Shown here: positions 17,885-25,572 of the stretch, piece by piece
How positions within the stretch are numbered: position 1 is the first letter of the stretch
Layout of the letters: each line of letters starts with the position of its first letter
NCBI GenBank assembly: GCA_910577935.1
Contig: CAJTOT010000019.1
Span: 11,347-75,346 of the forward strand
Length of the DNA: 64,000 nt
Direction of reading: 5' to 3'
Origin: an uncultured Hungatella sp.
Lineage (GTDB): Bacteria > Bacillota > Clostridia > Lachnospirales > Lachnospiraceae
Notes under the pieces: model-generated
The model's database searches: none
Told to the model about the DNA's origin: nothing
What the model saw: the letters and a program-made list of their open reading frames with translations, nothing else
Position numbers and translations under genes: made by a program

Positions 17885-20029
17885 CTTTGTCACGCCTTTC
17901 CAGACCATCACGCTCCTTGGATTGATGGCAAATCTTCCTCTATGCCTGCACTTGTCCCCGGTTTTGTCAGGATTCCATGTATTGACTTCCAGTTTCCAGC
18001 ACATAGTCTCAGGGAGCTCCGGAAGCAGCACCTCCAGTTCCTCCCAGTAGGCGTTGGAGGCCAGATAGATAATCTCCGGTTCTCTTCCCTTCTCCTGGCC
18101 CGCGAAGAGGACTCCCACATATCTCTCATGCTCGGCGAACTGTCCTCTCCAGGGCTTTACCCCGTGAAAGCTGATATCCGGAAAACCGCACGCCCCGTCG
18201 CTGATATTGGTTCTCAGAATCCGGTGCTCCTTGCGGAAATGGATCATATGGCTGAAAAAACGGAACATGTCCCGGTTCTCCTCAAGCCGGTTCCAGTCCA
18301 GCCACGACGTGATGTTGTCCTGGCAGTAGGCGTTATTATTGCCGAACTGGGTGTTGCAGAACTCGTCTCCCGCCAGGAACATGGGAATCCCCCGGCTGCA
18401 CATGAGGATCGCGAAGGAGTTGCGCATCATCCGGTGTCTCAGCTTGTTGATCTCAGGGTCATCGGTATCCCCCTCCGCCCCGCAGTTCCAGCTGGAATTG
18501 TCCCCGGCCCCGTCCGTGTTGTTCCAGCCGTTCTTCTCGTTATGCTTCTCGTTGTAGGAAAACAGGTCGTACAGGGTAAAACCGTCATGGCAGGTGATAA
18601 AGTTCACGGAGGCGTTGGTCCTGGTGCTGACCTCATAGATGTCCCTGGAGCCGGCTATGCGCAGGGCTGCCGCCTGGGACATGCCCGCATCGCCCTTCAG
18701 GTAGCGGCGCATGTCGTCCCGGTATCTTCCGTTCCACTCTGCCCACCGGTTCCAGGACGGGAACGTGCCCACCTGATATAAGCCCACGGCATCCCACGCC
18801 TCCGCGATCAGCTTCACATCCCCCAGAATGGGGTCAAAGGCGAGAGACTGGAGAAGGGGCGGCTTGTTCATAGGCGTTCCGTCCTCATTGCGCCCCATAA
18901 TTGAGGCCAGATCAAAGCGGAAGCCGTTGACCCGGTAGGTGGTCACCCAGTACCGCAGACAGTTGAGAATCATCTGGTGCACGATGGGGTGATTGCAGTT
19001 TAGGGAGTTGCCGCATCCGCTGAAATTATAATAGTAGCCTTCCGGCGTGAGAAGATAATAAATATTGTTGTCAAAGCCCTTAAAAGAAAAGAACGGCCCG
19101 TCCTCGTTCCCCTCGGCCGTATGGTTAAACACCACGTCAAGATACACTTCTATCCCGTGCTGGTTGAAGACCTGGATCAGATTCTTCAGCTCGTTGCCCT
19201 CCCGGTTGTACTCCTCGCTGGCTGTGTAACTGGTGTTTGGGGCAAAAAAGCTGACCGTGTTGTATCCCCAGTAATTATAAAGCTTCTCTCCATCCACTTC
19301 CCGGTAATCCTGCATCTCGTCGAACTCAAAAATAGGCATCAGCTCCACCACGTTCACTCCCAGCTCCAGAAGATAGGGGAGCTTCTCCATAAGGCCGGCG
19401 AAGGTTCCGGGGTGGAACACGCCGGAAGACTTGTCCTTGGTAAACCCCCTCACGTGCAGCTCATAGATAATCAGATCCTCCATGGGGAGCAGCGGCTGCT
19501 TGGATGTGCCCCAGTCGAAATCATCCTTCACCACTCTCGCCTTATAGTGCTGATTGTGGGGAGCCGAATCCCCCCACAGGCTCTGTCCCGTGACCGCCTT
19601 GGCATAAGGGTCCAGCAGATACTTGGTCTTGTCAAAAATCAGGCCCTTTTTCGGGTCGTAGGGGCCATCCACACGGTATGCGTACTCAAATTCCTCGATA
19701 TTCAGTTTAAAGACGATCATGGAATACACATTGCCGATCCGATAGTGTCCGGGGAAGGGGATCACCGCGAAAGGCTCCTCCTCCATGCGGTTAAAAAGCA
19801 GCAGCTCTATAGAAGTCGCCCCGTGAGAATACACAGTAAAGTTCACTCCGCCGGGGATGGCTGTAGCCCCGTTGATCTCATAAAAGCCCGGCCGCACGTC
19901 AAACCCCGCAATATGGTCCATGGGAACCAGATGGATGGTTCTGGGAAGGCTGAACTCCTTCGCCTGTCCTCCCTGCGCCTTGTCTGTCATCCCGCCGGCA
20001 GCCGTCATCACTCTTTTTCTTTCCTCCAT
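17879..20029 (-). CDS. glgX: Glycogen debranching enzyme / isoamylase type (GH13)
   Basis: 716 residues. It cleaves alpha-1,6 branches of glycogen or starch-like dextrins. An N-terminal CBM48-like domain (ATSIELLLFNRMEEEPF) is followed by the GH13 barrel. Active-site blocks: DVVFNHTAEGNE, NGFRFDLASIMG with the Asp nucleophile near 372, LIAEAWDAVG with the acid/base Glu near 408, and ITCHDGFTLYDL with the third acidic residue. GDEFCNTQFGNNN is typical of GlgX/TreX. The start at 20029 was chosen over an in-frame ATG upstream because GGAGG lies 4 bases before it. No signal peptide. No other glycogen gene is adjacent. Confidence 0.92.
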   Translation of the reverse strand: MEERKRVMTAAGGMTDKAQGGQAKEFSLPRTIHLVPMDHIAGFDVRPGFYEINGATAIPGGVNFTVYSHGATSIELLLFNRMEEEPFAVIPFPGHYRIGNVYSMIVFKLNIEEFEYAYRVDGPYDPKKGLIFDKTKYLLDPYAKAVTGQSLWGDSAPHNQHYKARVVKDDFDWGTSKQPLLPMEDLIIYELHVRGFTKDKSSGVFHPGTFAGLMEKLPYLLELGVNVVELMPIFEFDEMQDYREVDGEKLYNYWGYNTVSFFAPNTSYTASEEYNREGNELKNLIQVFNQHGIEVYLDVVFNHTAEGNEDGPFFSFKGFDNNIYYLLTPEGYYYNFSGCGNSLNCNHPIVHQMILNCLRYWVTTYRVNGFRFDLASIMGRNEDGTPMNKPPLLQSLAFDPILGDVKLIAEAWDAVGLYQVGTFPSWNRWAEWNGRYRDDMRRYLKGDAGMSQAAALRIAGSRDIYEVSTRTNASVNFITCHDGFTLYDLFSYNEKHNEKNGWNNTDGAGDNSSWNCGAEGDTDDPEINKLRHRMMRNSFAILMCSRGIPMFLAGDEFCNTQFGNNNAYCQDNITSWLDWNRLEENRDMFRFFSHMIHFRKEHRILRTNISDGACGFPDISFHGVKPWRGQFAEHERYVGVLFAGQEKGREPEIIYLASNAYWEELEVLLPELPETMCWKLEVNTWNPDKTGDKCRHRGRFAINPRSVMVWKGVTKK

Positions 20030-20139
20030 GTTACCTCCTCCGCTCCCTGCCGGGAGCCTGATTCTATTGTTCTTCAGATGATGCTCATCGTACATAGCTC
20101 TCTGACTTTCATGTCAATTATATTCGACTTTCACTCATT

Positions 20140-20219
20140 ACACAAGGAAAAAAGAAAATTTTTTCCGTCCGGACGCCCTTTATCGGACAGGCGGTCGGAG
20201 GCTCTCCGGAGCGTCCGAC
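20140..20219 (-). terminator. Possible terminator of the SOS-controlled gene
   Basis: A hairpin with outer stem GTCGGA (20194-20199) and TCCGAC (20214-20219) and inner stem GCTC/GAGC lies about 65 bases past the stop. Further along the minus strand comes the palindrome CGTCCGGACG, then GAAAAAATTTTC and a T-rich tract. The spread-out arrangement makes the exact terminator uncertain. Confidence 0.4.
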
Positions 20220-20284
20220 TCCGCAGACGGAAACTCCCCGGCCAAAATCATGGCCCGCAGCGGGAAACAGGGAGTCCTCCCTCC

Positions 20285-20548
20285 TCAAAAACGGGCAGCC
20301 AAACGCCTGGACGGCTTCCGGAAAGGAAGTCTGGATGAGTCCATCAGGGACACGCTGTATATGGAAGTCTGCCGATCCGCCTTATAGGCCCGGTCACGGA
20401 TCGTCAGTGCCATAAAAACCGTAATCTCGATCTCTGTGTCGTAGTAGTACAGGCAGGCGCTGGTATGAGTCACTACATCCAGAATAAGAAGTCTGGCGTC
20501 TTCATTCTCAAATGTCACACGGTTCAGATTGGTCTTTGTTATCATCAT
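20285..20548 (-). CDS. Small SOS-controlled protein of unknown function
   Basis: 87 residues starting MMITKTNLNR. I do not recognise the family: no membrane span, no LysM domain and no known SulA- or YneA-like motif. It has a hydrophobic core segment (ARLLILDVVTHTSACLYYY, about residues 17-35) and a basic C-terminus (FRKPSRRLAARF). GGAGG stands 9 bases before the first of two adjacent ATGs. It has its own promoter bearing two LexA-type boxes, so DNA-damage induction is likely. Candidate roles such as a division inhibitor or LexA-regulated checkpoint factor are guesses. Confidence 0.72.
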   Translation of the reverse strand: MMITKTNLNRVTFENEDARLLILDVVTHTSACLYYYDTEIEITVFMALTIRDRAYKADRQTSIYSVSLMDSSRLPFRKPSRRLAARF

Positions 20549-20574
20549 GTTCCATTTCCTCCTGAACATTATTC

Positions 20575-20623
20575 CGAACATCTGTTCTGATTATATTATA
20601 CGAACATTTGTTCTTATTGTCAA
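20575..20623 (-). promoter_or_regulatory. Consensus promoter with two LexA (SOS) boxes
   Basis: Read leftward: -35 TTGACA (20618-20623), exactly 17 bases, -10 TATAAT (20595-20600). Two boxes of the Gram-positive CGAAC-N4-GTTC type, CGAACATTTGTTC (20601-20613, in the spacer) and CGAACATCTGTTC (20575-20587, just after the -10), bracket the -10 element. LexA bound at both would shut the promoter. Confidence 0.82.
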
Positions 20624-20632
20624 CAGGAAATT

Positions 20633-22891
20633 TCACCGAATCACCAGCCGCCCGTCCTTCTCGTCCAACATACACTTTCCGCCCTTTTTCAGCTTTCCAA
20701 ACAGCAGAAGCTCTGCCAGAAGAGGCTTCACCTCCCCCGAGATGACGCGGTCTATCTCTCTCGCCCCGTATTCCATGGTGATTCCCGCCTTCTTCACATG
20801 TTCCCTGGCCCGGGGGGTGACGGACATCTCCACTTTCTTTAAAAGCAGCTTTTCCCCAAGTTCCCCCAGCTTCTTCTCGGTAATCTTTCCTGCCATATCA
20901 TCGTCCATGCCGCGAAACAGGACAATCCGGCTCAAGCGGTTGCGGAATTCCGGCTGGAACGTCCGTTTTACCGCGTCCGTCAGCGCCTCCGCGTCGTACT
21001 GTCCGCCGCCGAAGCCGATGCGCCCCTTTCCCACCTGGTCCGCCCCCGCGTTGGAGGTCATGATCAGGATAATATTCCGAAAATCTGCCTTTCTCCCCTG
21101 GTTGTCCGTCAGGGTGGCATAGTCCATGACCTGGAGAAGCACATTGAAAATATCCGGGTGGGCCTTCTCGATCTCGTCCAGGAGAAGGACGCCGTGGGGA
21201 TGGCGGCGGATCTCCTCGGTGAGAATGCCTCCCTCCTCGTACCCTACATACCCTGCCGGGGCGCCGATGAGCTTTGCCACTGTGTGCTTCTCCGCGTACT
21301 CGCTCATGTCAAACCGCATGAAAGAGATTCCCAGCTCCGAGGCAAGGGCCTTGGCAAGCTCCGTCTTCCCCACGCCCGTAGCTCCCACGAACAAAAAGGA
21401 GGCCACCGGCTTCCCTTCCTCATTCAGCCCCGCTTTTGAAAATTTCACCGCGTTGCTCACCTGCTTCACCGCGTCCTCCTGACCGAAAATCTGCTTTTTC
21501 AGATCTTCCTCCAGGCCGGCGAGCCTCTCCATGTCCCCTTTCTCCATGGTTCCCATGGGAATGCCGCAGGTCTTGGACAGAACCTGGTCCAGGAGGGCCT
21601 TGTTCACGGTCTGCCTCTTCTGCTCCAGCGGGTGGAGCCTGCGCCACGCCCCCGCCTCGTCCATAAGGTCGATGGCCTTGTCGGGAAGAAACCGCTCATT
21701 GATATACCTGCTGCTTATATCCACCGCGTGCTCCAGCACTCCCTTGTTGTACTTCACGCCGTGAAATCTTTCATATCCTGATTTCAGGCCCTTTAATATC
21801 TCCACTGCCTCCTCTCTTGAGGGCTCACCGATATCCACCTTCTGAAACCGCCGCGCCAGGCTTTTGCTGACGGAAAAATGTTTTTTGTACTCCTCGTAGG
21901 TGGTGGCCCCCATAAACCGGATGGTCCCGGCTGCCAGATAGGGCTTTAGGAGGTTGGCCGCGTCCAGGCTGCCGCCTCCCGCCGCCCCCGCTCCCACGAT
22001 ATTGTGGATCTCATCTATATAGAGCACAGGCCTGGTCTCGCCGGAAAGCCCGTCCATGATCTCCTTAAAACGCTTTTCAAAATCGCCTCTGTACTGGGTG
22101 CCTGCCAGCAGCCCTCCCAGATCCAGGGCATAAAGCCTGGCTCCTTTCAAGGGCTCCGGAACCTGCCCGCCTGCCACTCTCCTTGCCAGCCCGTAGGCCA
22201 GGGCAGTCTTGCCAACCCCCGGCTCCCCCACATGGAGCACGTTGTTTTTATCCTTCCGGCACAGGATCTGGATAGTCCTCTCCATCTCCGCCTCTCGGCC
22301 TATGAGAGGATTCTTGTCCCCGCAGGTCTCGTTCATGTCCTCCAGGTAGGACCTCCACCTCCGGCTTCTCACGGAAGCCTCCTCCCCGCCTGCATATTCC
22401 GGCTCCTGGTCTGCCAAACCGCCCCCGTCTTTCTCCGGGCTGTCCCAGACCTCCTGGTCTCTCTCCTCCCCCAGGCTCTCCCTGGACATCTCCCCCATAA
22501 CCTCAATCAGGTCCACATCCTGCTCCGCCAGATAATAGACTCCGTAGCTGTCCTCCAGCCGCAGAACAGAAGACAGAAAATGGCTGACCCCGATGGCGTC
22601 CCTGCCGCTGGCCCTGGCCTGCCCCTCGGACATGCGCAGCACTCTGTCGGTGTCGGCGGTGAGAACCGCATTCTCCCCTTCCGTCTTTCCCGCCTGCTCT
22701 TTGAGAAAGCCTGCAAGCTTCTGCCGAAGCCTCTCAACATCGCCCCCCGCCGCTTCATACTCCCTGACAAACTCCTGGTCAAAACTCATGCCATAAATCA
22801 TGTGCTCCGGCATAAAGTAGCGGTGCCTGTTCTCCCTGGCCAGCCTTACCGCCCTCTCCATCACCTGCTGCATATTTTTGGTAAATTCCAT
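20633..22891 (-). CDS. clpA: Clp protease ATPase subunit ClpA
   Basis: 752-residue AAA+ unfoldase that feeds ClpP. Two ATPase domains: the first with GEPGVGKTALAYG near residue 225 and VLYIDEIHN, the second with GATGVGKTELAKALA near 495 and GVLLLDEIEKAHP. A double Clp-N repeat fills residues 1-145, the docking site for ClpS. The short linker lacks the long coiled-coil middle domain of ClpB, and no UvrB-like segment of ClpC is seen. It follows clpS by 48 bases. ClpA with ClpS is the proteobacterial-style pair; most Firmicutes rely on ClpC. Confidence 0.92.
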   Translation of the reverse strand: MEFTKNMQQVMERAVRLARENRHRYFMPEHMIYGMSFDQEFVREYEAAGGDVERLRQKLAGFLKEQAGKTEGENAVLTADTDRVLRMSEGQARASGRDAIGVSHFLSSVLRLEDSYGVYYLAEQDVDLIEVMGEMSRESLGEERDQEVWDSPEKDGGGLADQEPEYAGGEEASVRSRRWRSYLEDMNETCGDKNPLIGREAEMERTIQILCRKDKNNVLHVGEPGVGKTALAYGLARRVAGGQVPEPLKGARLYALDLGGLLAGTQYRGDFEKRFKEIMDGLSGETRPVLYIDEIHNIVGAGAAGGGSLDAANLLKPYLAAGTIRFMGATTYEEYKKHFSVSKSLARRFQKVDIGEPSREEAVEILKGLKSGYERFHGVKYNKGVLEHAVDISSRYINERFLPDKAIDLMDEAGAWRRLHPLEQKRQTVNKALLDQVLSKTCGIPMGTMEKGDMERLAGLEEDLKKQIFGQEDAVKQVSNAVKFSKAGLNEEGKPVASFLFVGATGVGKTELAKALASELGISFMRFDMSEYAEKHTVAKLIGAPAGYVGYEEGGILTEEIRRHPHGVLLLDEIEKAHPDIFNVLLQVMDYATLTDNQGRKADFRNIILIMTSNAGADQVGKGRIGFGGGQYDAEALTDAVKRTFQPEFRNRLSRIVLFRGMDDDMAGKITEKKLGELGEKLLLKKVEMSVTPRAREHVKKAGITMEYGAREIDRVISGEVKPLLAELLLFGKLKKGGKCMLDEKDGRLVIR

Positions 22892-22939
22892 AATCGTCCC
22901 TCTTCTCTGCCGCCCTTGCCGCCGCTCTCCGGCGCCCCT

Positions 22940-23242
22940 TCACGGCTGCCGGACTGCCTCCACCTTCAAAGGATATCCCTCGCTCCTGGCCCACTGGACC
23001 GCCTCCGCCGCCTTTGTCTGGGCGATGTCTCTCGGATAGACGCCGGCCACCGCACAGCTTCCCTTGTGGATGCTCATCATCATGGCCACCGCCGCCGACT
23101 CTTCCTTCTCGAAAATGTTCATAAGCACCTCCACCACAAAATCCATGGGGGTGAAATCATCATTATAAATCAGAACCTGGTAATGGTCAGGAGGCTTTAC
23201 CCGGCTCCTTATCTTCTCTTTTATGCTTTCCTTTGCCGACAT
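22940..23242 (-). CDS. clpS: ATP-dependent Clp protease adaptor ClpS
   Basis: 100 residues. ClpS delivers N-degron substrates to ClpA. Family motifs: YQVLIYNDDFTPMDFVVEVL near residue 21 (the NDD/T-P-M substrate pocket), a MMMSIHKGSCAVAG block with the pocket His, and a C-terminal EGYPLKVEAV strand. A typical flexible N-terminus precedes the core. It lies 24 bases after the GAF-HD-GYP gene with no room for a clear promoter, so clpS-clpA may be transcribed with the signalling genes upstream. Confidence 0.93.
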   Translation of the reverse strand: MSAKESIKEKIRSRVKPPDHYQVLIYNDDFTPMDFVVEVLMNIFEKEESAAVAMMMSIHKGSCAVAGVYPRDIAQTKAAEAVQWARSEGYPLKVEAVRQP

Positions 23243-23266
23243 AATTCTCTCCTCTTTTGGCTTTGC

Positions 23267-24733
23267 TTATTTTTGCCAGCACCGGCTTTCCGCGAACAGC
23301 TGCGTCAGTTCCTGGTCCAGCCGCCCTTTTTCCGCTCCATCCATGAGGATCTTTAAAGCCTCTTCTACAGTTTTCCCCTTCTTGTAGGGCCGGTCTTCCG
23401 CCACAAGGGCATCGAAAATATCCAGGATGGTTATGATTCTCACTTCCGGCGGAATCTCCTGTCCCTTCTTTCCCCTGGGATATCCGGTGCCGTTGAGGGC
23501 CTCATGATGATCTGCCGCCCACTCTCTCACATGGGAAAGATCAGGTGAGAACTGGATCTGGGACAGAAGCTTATCCGTGATGACCACATGATCTTCCATG
23601 ATTTTCCGCTCCTTTTGTGAAAGGTTTCCCCTTCTGATGGAAAGCATGTCATACTCTTCCCGGGAAATCCACGGATAAGCTTTCCCATCCTCTCCTGTGT
23701 AGGTCCTCTCTCTCAAAGCATTGAGCCTGGCCAGCTTTTCATCTGTTACATACCCCTCCTTGTCCATATCCTCCACAAATGCCTCCGCCTCCCTGGTCTG
23801 ATCCATGACCTTTTCATGTTCTTCCGCTGTCATCTCCCCCCGGGCATGTTCAAGCTTGGCCAGCAGTCTCACGATCTCCATGCGGTGGCGGAATTCCTGA
23901 CGCTCCATGGGGGAGAGCCTGGATTCCTTGTTCATCACTTCCAGAGGAGTCACCAGCTTCCCGATATCGTGAAACCATATACTCATGAGAAGTTCTTCCC
24001 TGTGCTCCTGGGAAAAAGGCTCCTTCTCCCCCTTTGCCCTGGCATTCTCATTTAAATAATCAATGAATTTCTCCCCATAGGCCGCCATATGGCGGGTATG
24101 ATTTCCGTTGTAGGGCGTTCTCTCGTCTACCGCTGAGGACATGACACGCACAAATGACTGGAATAATCCCTTGATCGCCCGAATATAGCGCACGTTTTGG
24201 ATGGTGATGGCCGCCTGGGAGGCCACTGATTCCACAAGGAGAACTGTATCTTCCGGAAAAGGACATACATTTCCCTGACTGTCCATGGCATTGATCATCT
24301 GGAGAACTCCGATCCTCTCCCCTTCTCTGTTGCGCATGGGAACCACCAGTATAGACTTGGTATCATAGCCCATCTCTTTATCATAGTTGAGGTGGCCGGA
24401 AAAATCATATTCCCGGCAGTTTTTCACGTCTCCCACCACAATGGTTCTGTTTTCCAGAAGAGCCAGGGAACAGACATGCTTTCTGTCCAGAGGAACAGGA
24501 GGGAGGTTGGGATCTCTGCCGTCTCCACCCTCGTATTTTCCAAGAGTATCATTCCGCATGATCTTGAACCGAAGGCTGTCGCCGTCCAATAGATAAAGAG
24601 TCCCCGCGTCGCACCGGGTCAATTCCATAACGCTGGACAAGATCTTCTCCAACAGCCGGTTTAAATCCCGCTCTGAGGACAGCAGCACTCCGAGCTCCAG
24701 AATCTTGTCAACGTCTTTTTGTCTCATACCCAT
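23267..24733 (-). CDS. GAF sensor with HD-GYP-type phosphohydrolase
   Basis: 488 residues, no membrane span. Residues 5-175 form a GAF domain (ELTRCDAGTLYLLDGDSLRF as LTRCDAGTLYLLDG, then SILVVPMRNREGERIGVLQM). The HD domain starts near 195; HDIGKL near 254 gives the metal-binding HD pair. HHEALNGTGYP near 412 matches the GYP motif, and ITILDIFDALVAEDRPYK follows. About 100 residues are inserted between the HD pair and the EDHV helix, more than in classic HD-GYP enzymes. Such proteins usually hydrolyse cyclic di-GMP or related nucleotides. It overlaps the MBL gene by 10 bases. Confidence 0.88.
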   Translation of the reverse strand: MGMRQKDVDKILELGVLLSSERDLNRLLEKILSSVMELTRCDAGTLYLLDGDSLRFKIMRNDTLGKYEGGDGRDPNLPPVPLDRKHVCSLALLENRTIVVGDVKNCREYDFSGHLNYDKEMGYDTKSILVVPMRNREGERIGVLQMINAMDSQGNVCPFPEDTVLLVESVASQAAITIQNVRYIRAIKGLFQSFVRVMSSAVDERTPYNGNHTRHMAAYGEKFIDYLNENARAKGEKEPFSQEHREELLMSIWFHDIGKLVTPLEVMNKESRLSPMERQEFRHRMEIVRLLAKLEHARGEMTAEEHEKVMDQTREAEAFVEDMDKEGYVTDEKLARLNALRERTYTGEDGKAYPWISREEYDMLSIRRGNLSQKERKIMEDHVVITDKLLSQIQFSPDLSHVREWAADHHEALNGTGYPRGKKGQEIPPEVRIITILDIFDALVAEDRPYKKGKTVEEALKILMDGAEKGRLDQELTQLFAESRCWQK

Positions 24734-25572
24734 AACACCATCCTTTCCCTGGCAAAAAAGCTGGCCGGATCCTCCATGGCCGCCAGACTCTCCTGCTCTG
24801 TCAAAAAATCATCTGTATATTCCCACGAAAAATGGGTCATCACCGCGTTTTTCGCGTTGGCGGCCTTTCTCAGGGCAATCCCCTGCCTCCATGAAGAATG
24901 CCCCCAGTCCCGGTAACGCCTCAGCTCTTCCTCCGTGAAATTGGCGTCCCATATCAGCACCTGGACATTTTGGGAGAACTCTGCCATTTTCTCAAACATC
25001 TCCTGGTCCAGCTGGCAGTCCAGCCCGTAGACGACGCTTTTCCCCGGCCCGTCTATCCGGTACAGGATGCTCTCCCCAGGATGCTTTCCCCGGATCGTGC
25101 TGACTTTAATGCTTCCCGGCCCTTCTGTTATGGAAAAGCTCTGCCCTGCCTCAATCTGGTGTAGCCGGACATCTCCGGCAAAATCTTTAAATCCCACAGG
25201 CCAGTAGGGCCTTCCCGCCACCGTCTCAAGCCTCTTTCGGAAACTGCCTCCATCTCCTGCCTCGCCGTAGAGATGAATCCTTGCCTCCTTGTCGTAAAAC
25301 CGTTTAAATCCCAAAAGCCCCACAATATGGTCCATATGCATATGGCTCAGAAGAATATCAATCCTCCGTTTTTCCCCGGCCAGGGCTTTTCCAAGCTTGG
25401 CCAGGCCGCTGCCTCCGTCAAAGATCACCAGCCCACAGCCCCAGTCCAAAAGGACGCAGGAGGTATCCCCTCCATATTTCAGAAAATCTTTTCCCGGCAC
25501 AGGCATAGAGCCTCTGGTTCCCCAAAATTCTATCTTCCATTGTCCTTCCATATATGTACCTGCCGCGCTCAT
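24724..25572 (-). CDS. Metallo-beta-lactamase-fold hydrolase, possible cyclic-nucleotide phosphodiesterase
   Basis: 282 residues. The metal site is given by LLSHMHMDHIVGL near residue 95 (HxHxDH), then GKHPGES, YGLDCQ, WDANF and GHSSW, all MBL metal-site positions. The N-terminus FWGTRGSMPVPG and YGGDTSC are typical of a subgroup found near adenylate cyclases, where the class is often called cyclic-nucleotide phosphodiesterase-like. The start ATG overlaps the cyclase stop (ATGA). If it degrades cAMP, it would be the off-switch for the cyclase upstream; it could instead be an RNase Z/PhnP-like enzyme. Confidence 0.85.
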   Translation of the reverse strand: MSAAGTYMEGQWKIEFWGTRGSMPVPGKDFLKYGGDTSCVLLDWGCGLVIFDGGSGLAKLGKALAGEKRRIDILLSHMHMDHIVGLLGFKRFYDKEARIHLYGEAGDGGSFRKRLETVAGRPYWPVGFKDFAGDVRLHQIEAGQSFSITEGPGSIKVSTIRGKHPGESILYRIDGPGKSVVYGLDCQLDQEMFEKMAEFSQNVQVLIWDANFTEEELRRYRDWGHSSWRQGIALRKAANAKNAVMTHFSWEYTDDFLTEQESLAAMEDPASFFARERMVLWV

